Translations under genes and position numbers: made by a program
NCBI GenBank assembly: GCA_016200025.1
Contig: JACQFO010000114.1
Span: 1-16,824, forward strand
From: Nitrososphaerota archaeon
Lineage (GTDB): Archaea; Thermoproteota; Nitrososphaeria; Nitrososphaerales; Gagatemarchaeaceae
Length of the DNA: 16,824 bases
Direction of reading: 5' to 3'
The notes under the pieces: generated by a model
What the model was told of the DNA's origin: nothing
What the model saw: the letters and a program-made list of their open reading frames with translations, nothing else
Database searches by the model: none
Part shown: positions 6,568 through 14,014 of the stretch, piece after piece
Position numbering within the stretch: position 1 is the stretch's first letter
Layout of the letters: each line of letters begins with the position of its first letter

Positions 6568-7066
6568 AGGTCCGGGCCCTCATCAGATCGCCCAATCTGG
6601 GAGAGAAGACGATGTCGAAGGTAAGGTACCCGGCTGCGAAGGCGGAGGCGAGGAGGGTTGCGACGACGTCGCCGTATGGCGAGACTGCCGCGGCTATGAC
6701 TACGGCCGAGCCGGAAGAAGCTACGGTCCCGGAAGAGAACATTGCTCCAGCTCGGAGCCTCGATGCACGGGCCAATGAGCTCCGCTCAGTGGAGAGGGTG
6801 AGGATGGGGAAGAGACGGCCGAGGGACTTGAACCTGTCCGGCAGGGCCTTCACGAGCGTGGTGCGGCCTAGGCGAATCGAGCGGAAGCGAATCCCCAGCG
6901 CACGCCCTACGACGTAGTGGGCCGGGCAGTGTATCAGGTAGGTGGCTAGGAATTGGGCCGCGATGATGTACAGGTAGCGAACCGCGCCTAGAGGGACGAC
7001 GAGGCTCAGTGCGAGCGCGCAAGCCAAGGCGAGGAGTTCTAGCGAGATGCCGAGGACTGGCTTCAA
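6542..7066 (-). CDS. Unrecognised membrane protein of the hyu operon with an HxxxH motif
   Basis: This 174-residue protein has two hydrophobic helices at about 5-27 and 28-45, the second leading into HCPAH (residues 46-50) and YVVGRALGIRFRSIRLG. A basic central section (KALPDRFKSLGRLF) and Ala/Gly/Ser-rich hydrophobic segments at about 107-152 follow. The HxxxH at the end of a membrane helix resembles an integral-membrane zinc peptidase site (HExxH), but Glu is replaced by Cys, so protease activity is doubtful. Third gene of the operon: its TTG start is one base after the hyuB stop, with GAGGAG in the hyuB end as ribosome-binding site 7 bases upstream, implying translational coupling. A role in transport or membrane attachment of HyuAB is possible. 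No family recognised. Confidence 0.7.
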   Translation of the reverse strand: MKPVLGISLELLALACALALSLVVPLGAVRYLYIIAAQFLATYLIHCPAHYVVGRALGIRFRSIRLGRTTLVKALPDRFKSLGRLFPILTLSTERSSLARASRLRAGAMFSSGTVASSGSAVVIAAAVSPYGDVVATLLASAFAAGYLTFDIVFSPRLGDLMRARTFSPDLVSG

Positions 7067-7067
7067 G

Positions 7068-8741
7068 TCAACGCTCCTCGTTCGATGCCCGGACTCCGTA
7101 GTCGAGAAGGGCGCGTTCGCTGCTGACCAGTCCGTTCCTGACGTCCCTGATGACGTCAGGCCGCCTTCGCGACCGTGGGCTTCCGTAGCCCCCGCCGCCA
7201 GCTGTCCTGATCTCTACCTCGTCGCCCGCCATTAGGGTCATGGTGCACTTTGTTCGGACTCTCCGCAAGACTCCAGCCCTCCTCAACATGACTTCAGTAC
7301 CCTTCCCGGGCTTCCCTCCTGCCACGCCCCATGGGAAGTGCTTCTCTCTGTCTGCCAGGACTGTGAACGTCGTGCGGTCCGAAAGCACCCTGTAGGAGCG
7401 CACCAGGCCGCAGCCGCCTCTGTGCTGGCCCGCCCCCGAACTGTCGGGCCTGAACTCGTACCTCGTCATCAGGATTGGGAAGGAGCGTTCCAGCTCCTCG
7501 ATGGGCGTGTTCATGGTGTTCGTCATGTTGCACTGGATTCCGTCGATTCCATCCGTGGAGTTCCTGCCCCCAAGGCCGACTCCGATGGTCTCGTAGAAGG
7601 CCCAGGGCGACCCGCGAGCCGAGCCCCCGACCATCACGTTGTTCATCGAACCTCCCGAGGCGGCGGGGACGCGGTCAGGAGAGGCCTTCAGGAGGGCGCG
7701 GAAGACCACGTCAGCGTTGCGCTGGCTCGTCTCCACGTTCCCGCCTCCCACCGGGTGGGGGTAGGTGGGGTTGAGGAGCGAACCCCTTGGAGCTCTGACC
7801 CTGATGGGGGCGAAGGCGCCGTGGTTGGCCGGGACGTCGTCCCCGGTGAGGCAGCGGAGAACGAAGTAGGCCCCGGAGATCGTGACGCCGAAGACTGCGT
7901 TGAGGGGATAGTCGACCTGTTCGTGGGTGCCCGAGTAGTCAACGTCGACCCCCGTTCTGGAAACAGTGACTTTCACCTTGAGGGCGAGGTCGGACCCGTC
8001 GGGCGCCTCGATGTAGTCTGTCGCCTCGTAAGAGCCAGATCGGAGGCCTGAGAGCCGCCGCCTCATCAGCGACTCGGAGTTCGAGAAGGCCCTTTCGGAA
8101 GCGAGGTCGAAGGATTCGCGGCCGTACTTCGCAAGGAGGTCGAGGACGCGCCTCGCCCCGGTGGCGTTCGCTGCAGCCTGAGCCCGGAGGTCCCCCTTTC
8201 TCTCTGTCGGGGTTCTCGAGTGGGCCGTGAACCTTCCAACGGCCGCCCCGACGAAGCGGCCTTTCCTTCTGAGGTAAGATGGGTCGAGGACGAACCCTTC
8301 TTCGGAGAGGGTCCGGGCGTCAGGAGAGATGCTACCCGGGACCTTGCCGCCCACGTCGGAGTGGTGCGCCTTGTTGACCGCGAAGGCGACGAGAGAGCCC
8401 CGGTGGTGTATCGGCGCGGCCACCGTGACGTCGTTGAGGTGCGTGCCGGTCACGTAGGGGTCGTTGGCCACGACCATCGACCCTTCCTCAAAGTCCATCC
8501 CGAGGCGCTCGCAGGTCCTTGTCAAGTTCTGCAGGCCCCAGGGGAGGGAGCCGAGGTGGACGGGGATGTGCTCGGCCTGGGCGAGGAGCCTTCTATTGGA
8601 ATCGAAGATCGCCGCGGAGTGGTCCATGCGCTCCTTGATGTTGGGGGAGTAAGCCGCGTTCCGCAGGGCGAGGCCCATCTCCTCGCTGGCGTAGAGGAGA
8701 GAGGTGCTAATCAGCTTCAGGGTGACTGGGTCGGGTTTCAT
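7068..8741 (-). CDS. hyuB: Hydantoinase/oxoprolinase family protein B subunit (HyuB)
   Basis: This 557-residue HyuB-type subunit is of normal family length. Visible landmarks are the SPNIKERMDHSAAIFD region near the N-terminus, GSMVVANDPYVTGTHLNDV, NKAHHSDVGGKVPGS, the HPVGGGNVETSQR loop in the middle, and the C-terminal RGGCGLVRSYR and TAGGGGYGSP segments. With HyuA it forms the ATP-dependent amidohydrolase that opens cyclic amides such as hydantoins, N-methylhydantoin or 5-oxoproline; acetone carboxylase subunits are distant relatives. The start is ATG 8741, giving an ATGA overlap with the hyuA stop and a GAGGT ribosome-binding site 7 bases upstream. The frame is open to 8783 but that adds only hyuA-overlapping sequence. 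Substrate specificity cannot be determined from sequence alone. Confidence 0.93.
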   Translation of the reverse strand: MKPDPVTLKLISTSLLYASEEMGLALRNAAYSPNIKERMDHSAAIFDSNRRLLAQAEHIPVHLGSLPWGLQNLTRTCERLGMDFEEGSMVVANDPYVTGTHLNDVTVAAPIHHRGSLVAFAVNKAHHSDVGGKVPGSISPDARTLSEEGFVLDPSYLRRKGRFVGAAVGRFTAHSRTPTERKGDLRAQAAANATGARRVLDLLAKYGRESFDLASERAFSNSESLMRRRLSGLRSGSYEATDYIEAPDGSDLALKVKVTVSRTGVDVDYSGTHEQVDYPLNAVFGVTISGAYFVLRCLTGDDVPANHGAFAPIRVRAPRGSLLNPTYPHPVGGGNVETSQRNADVVFRALLKASPDRVPAASGGSMNNVMVGGSARGSPWAFYETIGVGLGGRNSTDGIDGIQCNMTNTMNTPIEELERSFPILMTRYEFRPDSSGAGQHRGGCGLVRSYRVLSDRTTFTVLADREKHFPWGVAGGKPGKGTEVMLRRAGVLRRVRTKCTMTLMAGDEVEIRTAGGGGYGSPRSRRRPDVIRDVRNGLVSSERALLDYGVRASNEER

Positions 8742-10753
8742 CTGGTGAACCTCGTGCCGTATTCTTCGACGCGCCACTTCCATCCAGGGTTCACTACAAG
8801 CGTGGAGTCGTATTCCTCGATGATGCAGGGCCCCGAGCCGCGCTCCCCTCTGCGCATGGCCTCCCTGGCGAAGGCTTCGACCAAGTACGACCTGCCCCCT
8901 ATCCAGGCCCTGCGCCTGGTTGCCCGAGCCTTGGCTTCGAAGCTGGACCTGAGGGTCCGGGGTCCGTGGAGATCCGCCTTCGTCCTGACCTGGATGTTGA
9001 CCACCTCGACCCTGTCGCGGGTCGAGTAGTCGTAGAGGGCCCTGTGGCGCGCATCGAAGGTCCTCCCCAACGACGAGTCGCCGTTGAACGGGAGGAGGAG
9101 TTCATGGGACTGGCCCTCGTACCTGGCTTCGAAGTACCTGGCGGACGTGTAGGACTGGAATCCTTCCCGAGCCATCTCCTTGCTGGCCGATTCTTCGAGT
9201 TCCCGGAACAGGGGGCTGAGCGGCGCCCCGGACTTCATGACCGGGGCGGTGAAGGTTCTGGTGAGGTCGCCGGCCAGTAGTCCGAATGCCGAGAAGAGGC
9301 CCGCGTGGGAGGGGACGACCACTGTCCTGACCCCGAGGTCTTCTGCCAGGTCGCAGGCGTGAGCAGGGCCGGCGCCGCCGAAGGCGAAGAGGACGTAGTC
9401 CCTCGGGTCGCGGCCCCGCTCGACGCTGACGATGGAGATGGCCCTGGCCATACCGTGGTTCACGATCCTGAGGATGCCCGTGGAGGTTGCGTGGAGGCTG
9501 GTCCCGAGTTTTCGGGAAAGGGCAGCAAGAGACCGAGTGGCGAGGTCTCGGCGGATTCGCATCGCCCCGCCGAGGAGCGACTCTGGGCTAAGCCTTCCCA
9601 AGTAGACGTTCGCGTCGGTGACCGTTGGCTCCGTCCCTCCCCTTGCGTAGCATGCCGGGCCTGGCTCCGAACCTGCGCTCCTTGGGCCCACGTTGAGGTC
9701 GCCCGATTCGTCTGCCCAGGCGACGGTCCCGCCCCCGGCGCTCACTTCGGCAAGGTCGATGAACGAGCCTCTCACTGCGTAACCGCTACCGCGGATCGAC
9801 CTTCCGCTGTGCGTCCTCCCAGCTGCTTCAAACTCTCGGGTGACGTCCGGCTGGCCGTCGATGACTGCTCCCGCCTTCGCGGTCGTCCCGCCCATGTCGA
9901 AGGTGAGAACCCTGTCCGCGGAGAGCTGCCTGGCAAGCCGGGAGGAGGCGACGACCCCGGCAGCGGGGCCCGACTCGATTCCGAAGACAGGCCTAGAGGA
10001 GGCGAAGGAGGGAGTGGCCGCTCCTCCGTCGGAGTTCATCAGGTAGACTGGGGCCGTCAGGCGGGCTCGGCGGAGGCCCGCGACAAGGTCCCTGACGTAG
10101 ACTGCCATCATGGGTGCAAGGACGGCGTTCACCGCGGTGGTGCTCGTCCTTTCGTATTCTCGGTATTCGTTGTCGATTTCGCTCGAAATGCAGAGATTGC
10201 CCTCGAAACCGGCACTGCGGAGGGCCTTCGCCATCTTCCGTTCGTGAGTTGGGTTCAGGTATGAATTGAGGAAGCTCACCGCGACCGATTCGTAGCCACC
10301 CGCGGCTATCCGCCGACAGACCGAGCGCGACTCCTGGGGGTCGAGGGGCTCGAGCTCGCGCCCGTCGGACCCGATCCTGCAGCCGACCGTGAACCTGTCG
10401 CTTCTGGGGATGAGCGGCTCCGGGCGCCGGGTGTCGAGGTTGTAGAGCTCGGGCCGCCTCTGCCTCGCGATTTCGAGGATGTCGCGGAACCCTTCGTTGG
10501 TCACGAGAGCGGCCCTCCCAAGGCCGGTCCTGGTCAGTAGTGCGTTGGTCGCGAGGGTCGTGGCATGGACGAGCAGGGAGACTTCCTTCGGGTCACGGTG
10601 AACCTTCTTGACCCCGCTGGCAATCGCTGTGGAAGGGTCCTTGGAGGTGAGGAGCTTCAAGACGGAAATGAGGCCCGTGCGGGCGTCGAAGGAGACCACG
10701 TCTGTGAACGTCCCTCCGACGTCGACCCCTATGGAGACAGGGCGCGACTCCAA
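8738..10753 (-). CDS. hyuA: Hydantoinase/oxoprolinase family protein A subunit (HyuA)
   Basis: This 671-residue HyuA subunit carries the actin/ASKHA-type ATPase features of the family. The phosphate-1 loop SIGVDVGGTFTDVV is at 7-20, then HATTLATNALLTR, the EYREYERTSTTAVNA segment, phosphate-2 FDMGGTTAKAGAV in the middle, and FAFGGAGPAHACDLA towards the C-terminus. It phosphorylates or activates the cyclic amide while HyuB completes hydrolysis. It is first in a three-gene operon with hyuB and a membrane protein. The start is TTG 10753, chosen because a TTAATT box lies 27 bases upstream, so the mRNA is probably leaderless. The convergent sarcosine oxidase-like gene at the other end suggests an N-methylated cyclic amide route, but this is inference. 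Confidence 0.93.
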   Translation of the reverse strand: MESRPVSIGVDVGGTFTDVVSFDARTGLISVLKLLTSKDPSTAIASGVKKVHRDPKEVSLLVHATTLATNALLTRTGLGRAALVTNEGFRDILEIARQRRPELYNLDTRRPEPLIPRSDRFTVGCRIGSDGRELEPLDPQESRSVCRRIAAGGYESVAVSFLNSYLNPTHERKMAKALRSAGFEGNLCISSEIDNEYREYERTSTTAVNAVLAPMMAVYVRDLVAGLRRARLTAPVYLMNSDGGAATPSFASSRPVFGIESGPAAGVVASSRLARQLSADRVLTFDMGGTTAKAGAVIDGQPDVTREFEAAGRTHSGRSIRGSGYAVRGSFIDLAEVSAGGGTVAWADESGDLNVGPRSAGSEPGPACYARGGTEPTVTDANVYLGRLSPESLLGGAMRIRRDLATRSLAALSRKLGTSLHATSTGILRIVNHGMARAISIVSVERGRDPRDYVLFAFGGAGPAHACDLAEDLGVRTVVVPSHAGLFSAFGLLAGDLTRTFTAPVMKSGAPLSPLFRELEESASKEMAREGFQSYTSARYFEARYEGQSHELLLPFNGDSSLGRTFDARHRALYDYSTRDRVEVVNIQVRTKADLHGPRTLRSSFEAKARATRRRAWIGGRSYLVEAFAREAMRRGERGSGPCIIEEYDSTLVVNPGWKWRVEEYGTRFTR

Positions 10754-10777
10754 GTGAAGCCGCGAGGGCGGCCGAGC

Positions 10778-10783
10778 AATTAA
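10778..10783 (-). promoter_or_regulatory. TATA-like box of the hyuAB operon
   Basis: TTAATT on the minus strand is centred 27 bases before the hyuA TTG. The minus-strand 13-mer GAACGGTTAATTG around it is nearly identical to the methyltransferase promoter at 3613-3625. Confidence 0.5.
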
Positions 10784-10798
10784 CCGTTCAGCCGACCC

Positions 10799-10948
10799 AT
10801 GGTTTATGCCGCCACGGTGCTCTACGTCATCGCGATCTCGGCATTCTGGTTCATGTTCAAGGACTCGAGGCTCCCGGAGGAATCCGCTGGGGGCGTTCAG
10901 GCCTTGGCCCAGTCGTCGAGCTTGGACGGGCCCTCGGAGCCCCGCTGA
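10799..10948 (+). CDS. Possible 49-aa single-helix membrane mini-protein
   Basis: An ATG frame of 49 codons begins VYAATVLYVIAISAFWFMFK, a textbook membrane helix with a lysine stop, followed by an acidic, Pro/Ser-rich tail. It starts 45 bases from the divergent hyuA start, and its last 52 bases lie antisense to the 3' end of the polymerase gene. Evidence is the helix itself and the lack of any other gene in the gap. There is no clear ribosome-binding site, and the A/T-rich box at 10778-10783 is only about 18 bases upstream; a GTG at 10817 is an alternative start. Function unknown. Confidence 0.4.
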   Translation: MVYAATVLYVIAISAFWFMFKDSRLPEESAGGVQALAQSSSLDGPSEPR

Positions 10949-11988
10949 AGCCTGGAGACCCTCACGCCTATCAGCCTCACGGGCTTGCCTCGGGCCTCGA
11001 ACTCGTCGAGGAGCCCGTCGACTACTTCCTGGAGGGCCTGCTCGCTCTGGGTTTGGCTGACCATGGTCTTCTCCCTGGTGTGGGTCTCGAAGCCGCGGAA
11101 CCTGATCTTGACGCCTCCTACCCTGTAGGAGAGCCCCGACGATTTCACCCTCCGCATGAGCTCCGAGGAGGCCTCGGCTGCGGCTGCCCTGACCTTCCCA
11201 AAGTCATCGACGTCCTCCTTGAAGGTCCGCTCGACGCTGAGGGACTTCGGCATCTCCTGCTGCCTTACCTCTGTGTTCTCTTCGCCTTGGACGACGCCCC
11301 AGAGCCAGACGCCGTTCTTTCCGAACCAGGCCAGGAGCTGCCTGCCATCGACCTGCTGGAGCTGGCCGATGGTGAGGATCCCCTTCTCCTTCAGGAACTC
11401 CTGCGTCTTCGAGCCGATGCCGGGGACGACGCCGACGGGAAGGGGGCCGAGGAAGCCTCTGATGTTTCCGAAGGGGACGACCGTGAGGCCGTCGGGCTTG
11501 TTCCTGTCGGAGGCGATCTTCGCTGAGGACTTGTTGGGGGCGACTCCGATCGAGCAGGAGAGTCCGTGCTTCTCCCTGATAGCCTTCTTGACTTCGAGGG
11601 CGAGGCGCCGGGCGGACTCACCGTCCGAGGCCCGGCTGGAAACGTCGAGGAAAGCCTCGTCGATACTCGACTGCTCGAATTTGTCTGCGAGGCCCTTGAG
11701 AGTCAGCATCACCTCCTCCGAGACGCGCTCGTAGAGGCCCCAGTCTGGGCGCAGGTACTTCGCCTGGGGGCAGAGCCTGTAGGCCTGCGAGATGGGCATC
11801 CCCGACCTGAGGCCGAGCTTCCTTGCTTCGTAGGAGCAGGCCACGACGACCCCCCTGCCTTTGCCGCCCTCGGGGTCGGCGCCGACTACGACAGGGAGGC
11901 CCTTCAGCTCCGGGTCTTCGCGGACTTCGGCTGAGACGTAGAAGGCGTCGAGGTCGACGTGCAGGACGGCCTTGGGCGGCTTTTGCAT
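10897..11988 (-). CDS. dpo4: Y-family translesion DNA polymerase (Dpo4/DinB type)
   Basis: This 363-residue Y-family polymerase contains the palm motifs HVDLDAFYVSAE (metal ligand Asp12, steric-gate Tyr17) and SSIDEAFLDVS (Asp110, Glu111). YEARKLGLRSGMP lies between them, then SIGVAPNKSSAKIASDRNKPDG, the thumb helix-hairpin-helix VGVVPGIGSKTQEFLKEKGI, and a little-finger domain with KSLSVERTFKED. All catalytic residues are intact. The C-terminal tail with SKLDDWAKA is where archaeal Dpo4 proteins carry a PCNA-binding box; here it is weak, with no leading Gln and only one aromatic residue. The enzyme copies damaged templates at stalled forks. The gene starts 7 bases after the DUF72 gene stops, so the two are probably co-transcribed. 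The 3' end overlaps an antisense mini-protein frame. Confidence 0.95.
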   Translation of the reverse strand: MQKPPKAVLHVDLDAFYVSAEVREDPELKGLPVVVGADPEGGKGRGVVVACSYEARKLGLRSGMPISQAYRLCPQAKYLRPDWGLYERVSEEVMLTLKGLADKFEQSSIDEAFLDVSSRASDGESARRLALEVKKAIREKHGLSCSIGVAPNKSSAKIASDRNKPDGLTVVPFGNIRGFLGPLPVGVVPGIGSKTQEFLKEKGILTIGQLQQVDGRQLLAWFGKNGVWLWGVVQGEENTEVRQQEMPKSLSVERTFKEDVDDFGKVRAAAAEASSELMRRVKSSGLSYRVGGVKIRFRGFETHTREKTMVSQTQSEQALQEVVDGLLDEFEARGKPVRLIGVRVSRLQRGSEGPSKLDDWAKA

Positions 11989-11995
11989 GGCTCAG

Positions 11996-12799
11996 CTATG
12001 ACCCGAAGAGAGTCTGCTGCTCGGCGCCTCGCGGGTTCCACTCGAGCTCAATTAGGCCGAGGAGCCTGCGGAATTCGTTGGCAGACTCCGGGCTGAAGCC
12101 GGCGAAGTGGTTGTTGAAGAAAATGTAGCCGGATTCGAACTTGCCCGACTTCTCCTTGACGATGGAGGCCCAGCGCTTCAGGTCCTCGGTGCGGTCCTTC
12201 TGTATGCCGGTGAACTCGGTGAGCTCCCTGTCGCCGACCATCCTCACGTAGACGAAATCGGCGGTGACCTCGGGCGGGGTCTCGAGGTACTGGTTGAGCG
12301 ACCAGACCATGGCGATGTTGTCCTTCTTGAGCATGGAGTAGACCTCAGGCGTAAACCAGGACGCGTGCCTGAACTCTATGGTGTGCCTGAACTCGGGGCT
12401 GAGCTGGGCGAGGAAGTCCCTCATCACTTCGAGGTGGGAGCTCAGCTTGATGGAGGGAGGGAGCTGTATCGCGATCGGGCCGAGTTTCTCCTTGAGCTTG
12501 CTGACTACGCTGTAGAAATAGACGAGGGAGGTGCCGAAGTCCTTGAGCTTGCTTTCATGGGTGATCTTCTTGGGGAGTTTTGGCGAAAAGAGGAAGCCTG
12601 GAGGGGTGTTGTTCTTCCACTGGTTGACCATGAACGGGCTGGGGATACGGTAGAAGCTCGAGTCGATCTCGACGCAGTTGAAGACCTTGGAATAGTGTGA
12701 AAGGTAGTCCTTGGGCAGGAGGCCCTTCGGGTAGAAGGAGCCCTGCCAGTCCTTGTAGGACCAGCCGCTGCAGCCGATTCTCAGTTCAGCGAGGTCCAT
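11996..12799 (-). CDS. DUF72 (YecE-like) family protein
   Basis: This 267-residue protein shows the DUF72 hallmarks in order: LRIGCSGWSYKDWQGSFYP at the N-terminus, FNCVEIDSSFYRIPS, a segment with FSPKLPKKITH, LGPIAIQLPPS, the TIEFRHASWF motif, and YVRMVGDRE with FFNNHFAGFSP near the end. The fold is a TIM barrel related to xylose-isomerase/UV-endonuclease-like barrels, but no activity has been established for the family. ATG 12799 is chosen over ATG 12820 and the frame opening at 12898 because TTTATC on the minus strand is 28 bases upstream of 12799 and only about 7 from 12820. It is first in a two-gene operon with the translesion polymerase, hinting at a DNA-damage link. Confidence 0.92.
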   Translation of the reverse strand: MDLAELRIGCSGWSYKDWQGSFYPKGLLPKDYLSHYSKVFNCVEIDSSFYRIPSPFMVNQWKNNTPPGFLFSPKLPKKITHESKLKDFGTSLVYFYSVVSKLKEKLGPIAIQLPPSIKLSSHLEVMRDFLAQLSPEFRHTIEFRHASWFTPEVYSMLKKDNIAMVWSLNQYLETPPEVTADFVYVRMVGDRELTEFTGIQKDRTEDLKRWASIVKEKSGKFESGYIFFNNHFAGFSPESANEFRRLLGLIELEWNPRGAEQQTLFGS

Positions 12800-12824
12800 G
12801 CTTGGAGAAGAGGCCGTCATTGTT

Positions 12825-12830
12825 GATAAA
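12825..12830 (-). promoter_or_regulatory. TATA-like box of the DUF72-dpo4 operon
   Basis: TTTATC on the minus strand is centred 28-29 bases before ATG 12799 and fixes that start codon. Confidence 0.5.
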
Positions 12831-12860
12831 CGCTGTTGCCGGTGAGGTCTCCCAACCCAG

Positions 12861-12866
12861 AAATAT
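12861..12866 (+). promoter_or_regulatory. TATA-like box of the 73-aa protein gene
   Basis: AAATAT is centred about 26 bases before ATG 12889, consistent with a leaderless mRNA. It lies back to back with the DUF72 promoter. Confidence 0.5.
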
Positions 12867-12888
12867 CGTCCCGACGTTCCCAGTGGCC

Positions 12889-13110
12889 ATGGCAACAAGC
12901 AAGCAGGGAGTGCCGGTCTCAGTGCCGGCCGACGTCTGGCAGCCTCTGATGGAGGTGAGGGCCCAGCTCGATGCCCAGTGCCCGGGCGCGCCGACGCCCA
13001 TCGAGGAGATGCTGAGGGAGGTCGTCAACCACTACAAGCGCTGCCAAAACGCAGTGGAGGAGGCGGACGACTTCTGCAGGAGGGCGCAGGCGTGGAAGAA
13101 GCAGAGCTGA
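12889..13110 (+). CDS. Small helical protein of unknown function (73 aa)
   Basis: After a short N-terminus the sequence VPVSVPADVWQPLMEVRAQL begins a mostly helical protein with a Cys/Pro-containing loop (QCPGAPTPIEEML) and a charged C-terminal helix rich in Glu, Asp, Arg and Lys. Three cysteines are present but not in CxxC pairs. The VSVPADVW opening is reminiscent of small ribbon-helix-helix-like proteins, but no DNA-binding motif is clear. ATG 12889 is selected because the TATA-like box lies 26 bases upstream; the frame is open further upstream but overlaps the divergent DUF72 promoter. Function unknown. Confidence 0.65.
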   Translation: MATSKQGVPVSVPADVWQPLMEVRAQLDAQCPGAPTPIEEMLREVVNHYKRCQNAVEEADDFCRRAQAWKKQS

Positions 13111-13118
13111 GCAAAAGG

Positions 13119-13123
13119 ATATA
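13119..13123 (+). promoter_or_regulatory. TATA box of the hydrolase operon
   Basis: ATATA (within GGATATAG) is centred 27 bases before GTG 13148, again a leaderless arrangement. Confidence 0.55.
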
Positions 13124-13147
13124 GTCGTTCGGGAGTTCGGTCCGCCT

Positions 13148-14014
13148 GTGCCGTCGGTGGATGTGGCGGGCGTCAGCCTGTACTATGAGGAGAGGGGGAG
13201 CGGGAGGGCAGTTGTCTTCCTCCATGGGATACCCACAGACTACCGAGCTTGGGCGGCGCAGAGGGAGGCGTTCTCAGTGGGGAGGAGGATGGTGGCGGTC
13301 AGCAGGAGGTACGCGGCGCCCAATGCAAGGCAGGGCGACGCCAGGGATTCTACGGTCGGGAACAACGCCGCGGACCTGAAAGGTTTCATCGAGAGGGTGG
13401 GCGGGGGACCCGTCGACGTGGTGGGGCACTCGTATGGGGGGTTCGTCTGCGCTTTCCTTGCTGCCGACCACCCCGACCTGGTGAGGTCGCTGGTCTTGGT
13501 CGAGCCTGCTGTTTCGACGCTGCTGGTTGCTGACCAGACGAGCAGGGCACAGGTCTTCGGGCTCCTGTTGAAGAGCCCGGCCGTGGCCCTGTCCGGGAGG
13601 AGGTTCCAGAGCGGGAGCCTGGCTCCGTCTCTGAAGGCGCTCGCCAAGGGGGACATGGCGAAGGCGGTCGAGCTCAACGTGGACGGGGTGCAGGACAGGA
13701 AGGGCGCCTACTCTGCCCTCCCGGAGGAGGCGAGGAAGATGATGCTGGACAATGCGAGGACCATCGCAGAGCTCGGCACGGTCTTCCCGAGGTTCACGGC
13801 CGTCGAAGCCGCGAAGATCTCGTGCCCGACCCTCATAGTAAACGGCAAGGAGAGCGCCCTGTGGCTGAGGAGGATCGGCGAGCTGCTGAGGAAGGCGATA
13901 CCGAAGGCCCAGGGCGAGGAAGTCTCCGGAGCGAGGCACTTCCCCCATATGGAGAACCCCACGGAGTTCAATTCGAAGGTATTGGGATTCTTGGGCCGGG
14001 CGAATGCCACTTGA
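13148..14014 (+). CDS. Alpha/beta-hydrolase fold enzyme
   Basis: This is a 288-residue alpha/beta hydrolase. The oxyanion-hole segment VVFLHGIPTD is at 22-31, the nucleophile elbow GHSYGG places Ser95 as catalytic residue, LVRSLVLVEPA follows, and the C-terminal core has CPTLIVNGKESALW and GARHFPHMENP (His264). The usual acidic residue after the sixth strand is Asp; here the equivalent may be Glu235. Likely activities are esterase, lactonase or epoxide/haloalkane hydrolase type, and the substrate is not inferable. The GTG start is 27 bases from ATATA. Its TGA stop overlaps the TTG start of the next gene by four bases, so the two are translationally coupled. Confidence 0.9.
   Translation: MPSVDVAGVSLYYEERGSGRAVVFLHGIPTDYRAWAAQREAFSVGRRMVAVSRRYAAPNARQGDARDSTVGNNAADLKGFIERVGGGPVDVVGHSYGGFVCAFLAADHPDLVRSLVLVEPAVSTLLVADQTSRAQVFGLLLKSPAVALSGRRFQSGSLAPSLKALAKGDMAKAVELNVDGVQDRKGAYSALPEEARKMMLDNARTIAELGTVFPRFTAVEAAKISCPTLIVNGKESALWLRRIGELLRKAIPKAQGEEVSGARHFPHMENPTEFNSKVLGFLGRANAT

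Noticed and set aside
7338..10264. Long plus-strand open frames antisense to hyuB and hyuA
   Set aside because: They mirror high-GC codon use of the strongly recognisable hyu genes, have no family motifs and no ribosome-binding sites, and are artefacts of GC-rich coding.
12800..12898. Longer N-terminus for the DUF72 protein
   Set aside because: The extra residues lie across the predicted promoter and the divergent gene's start, and the conserved family sequence begins just after ATG 12799.
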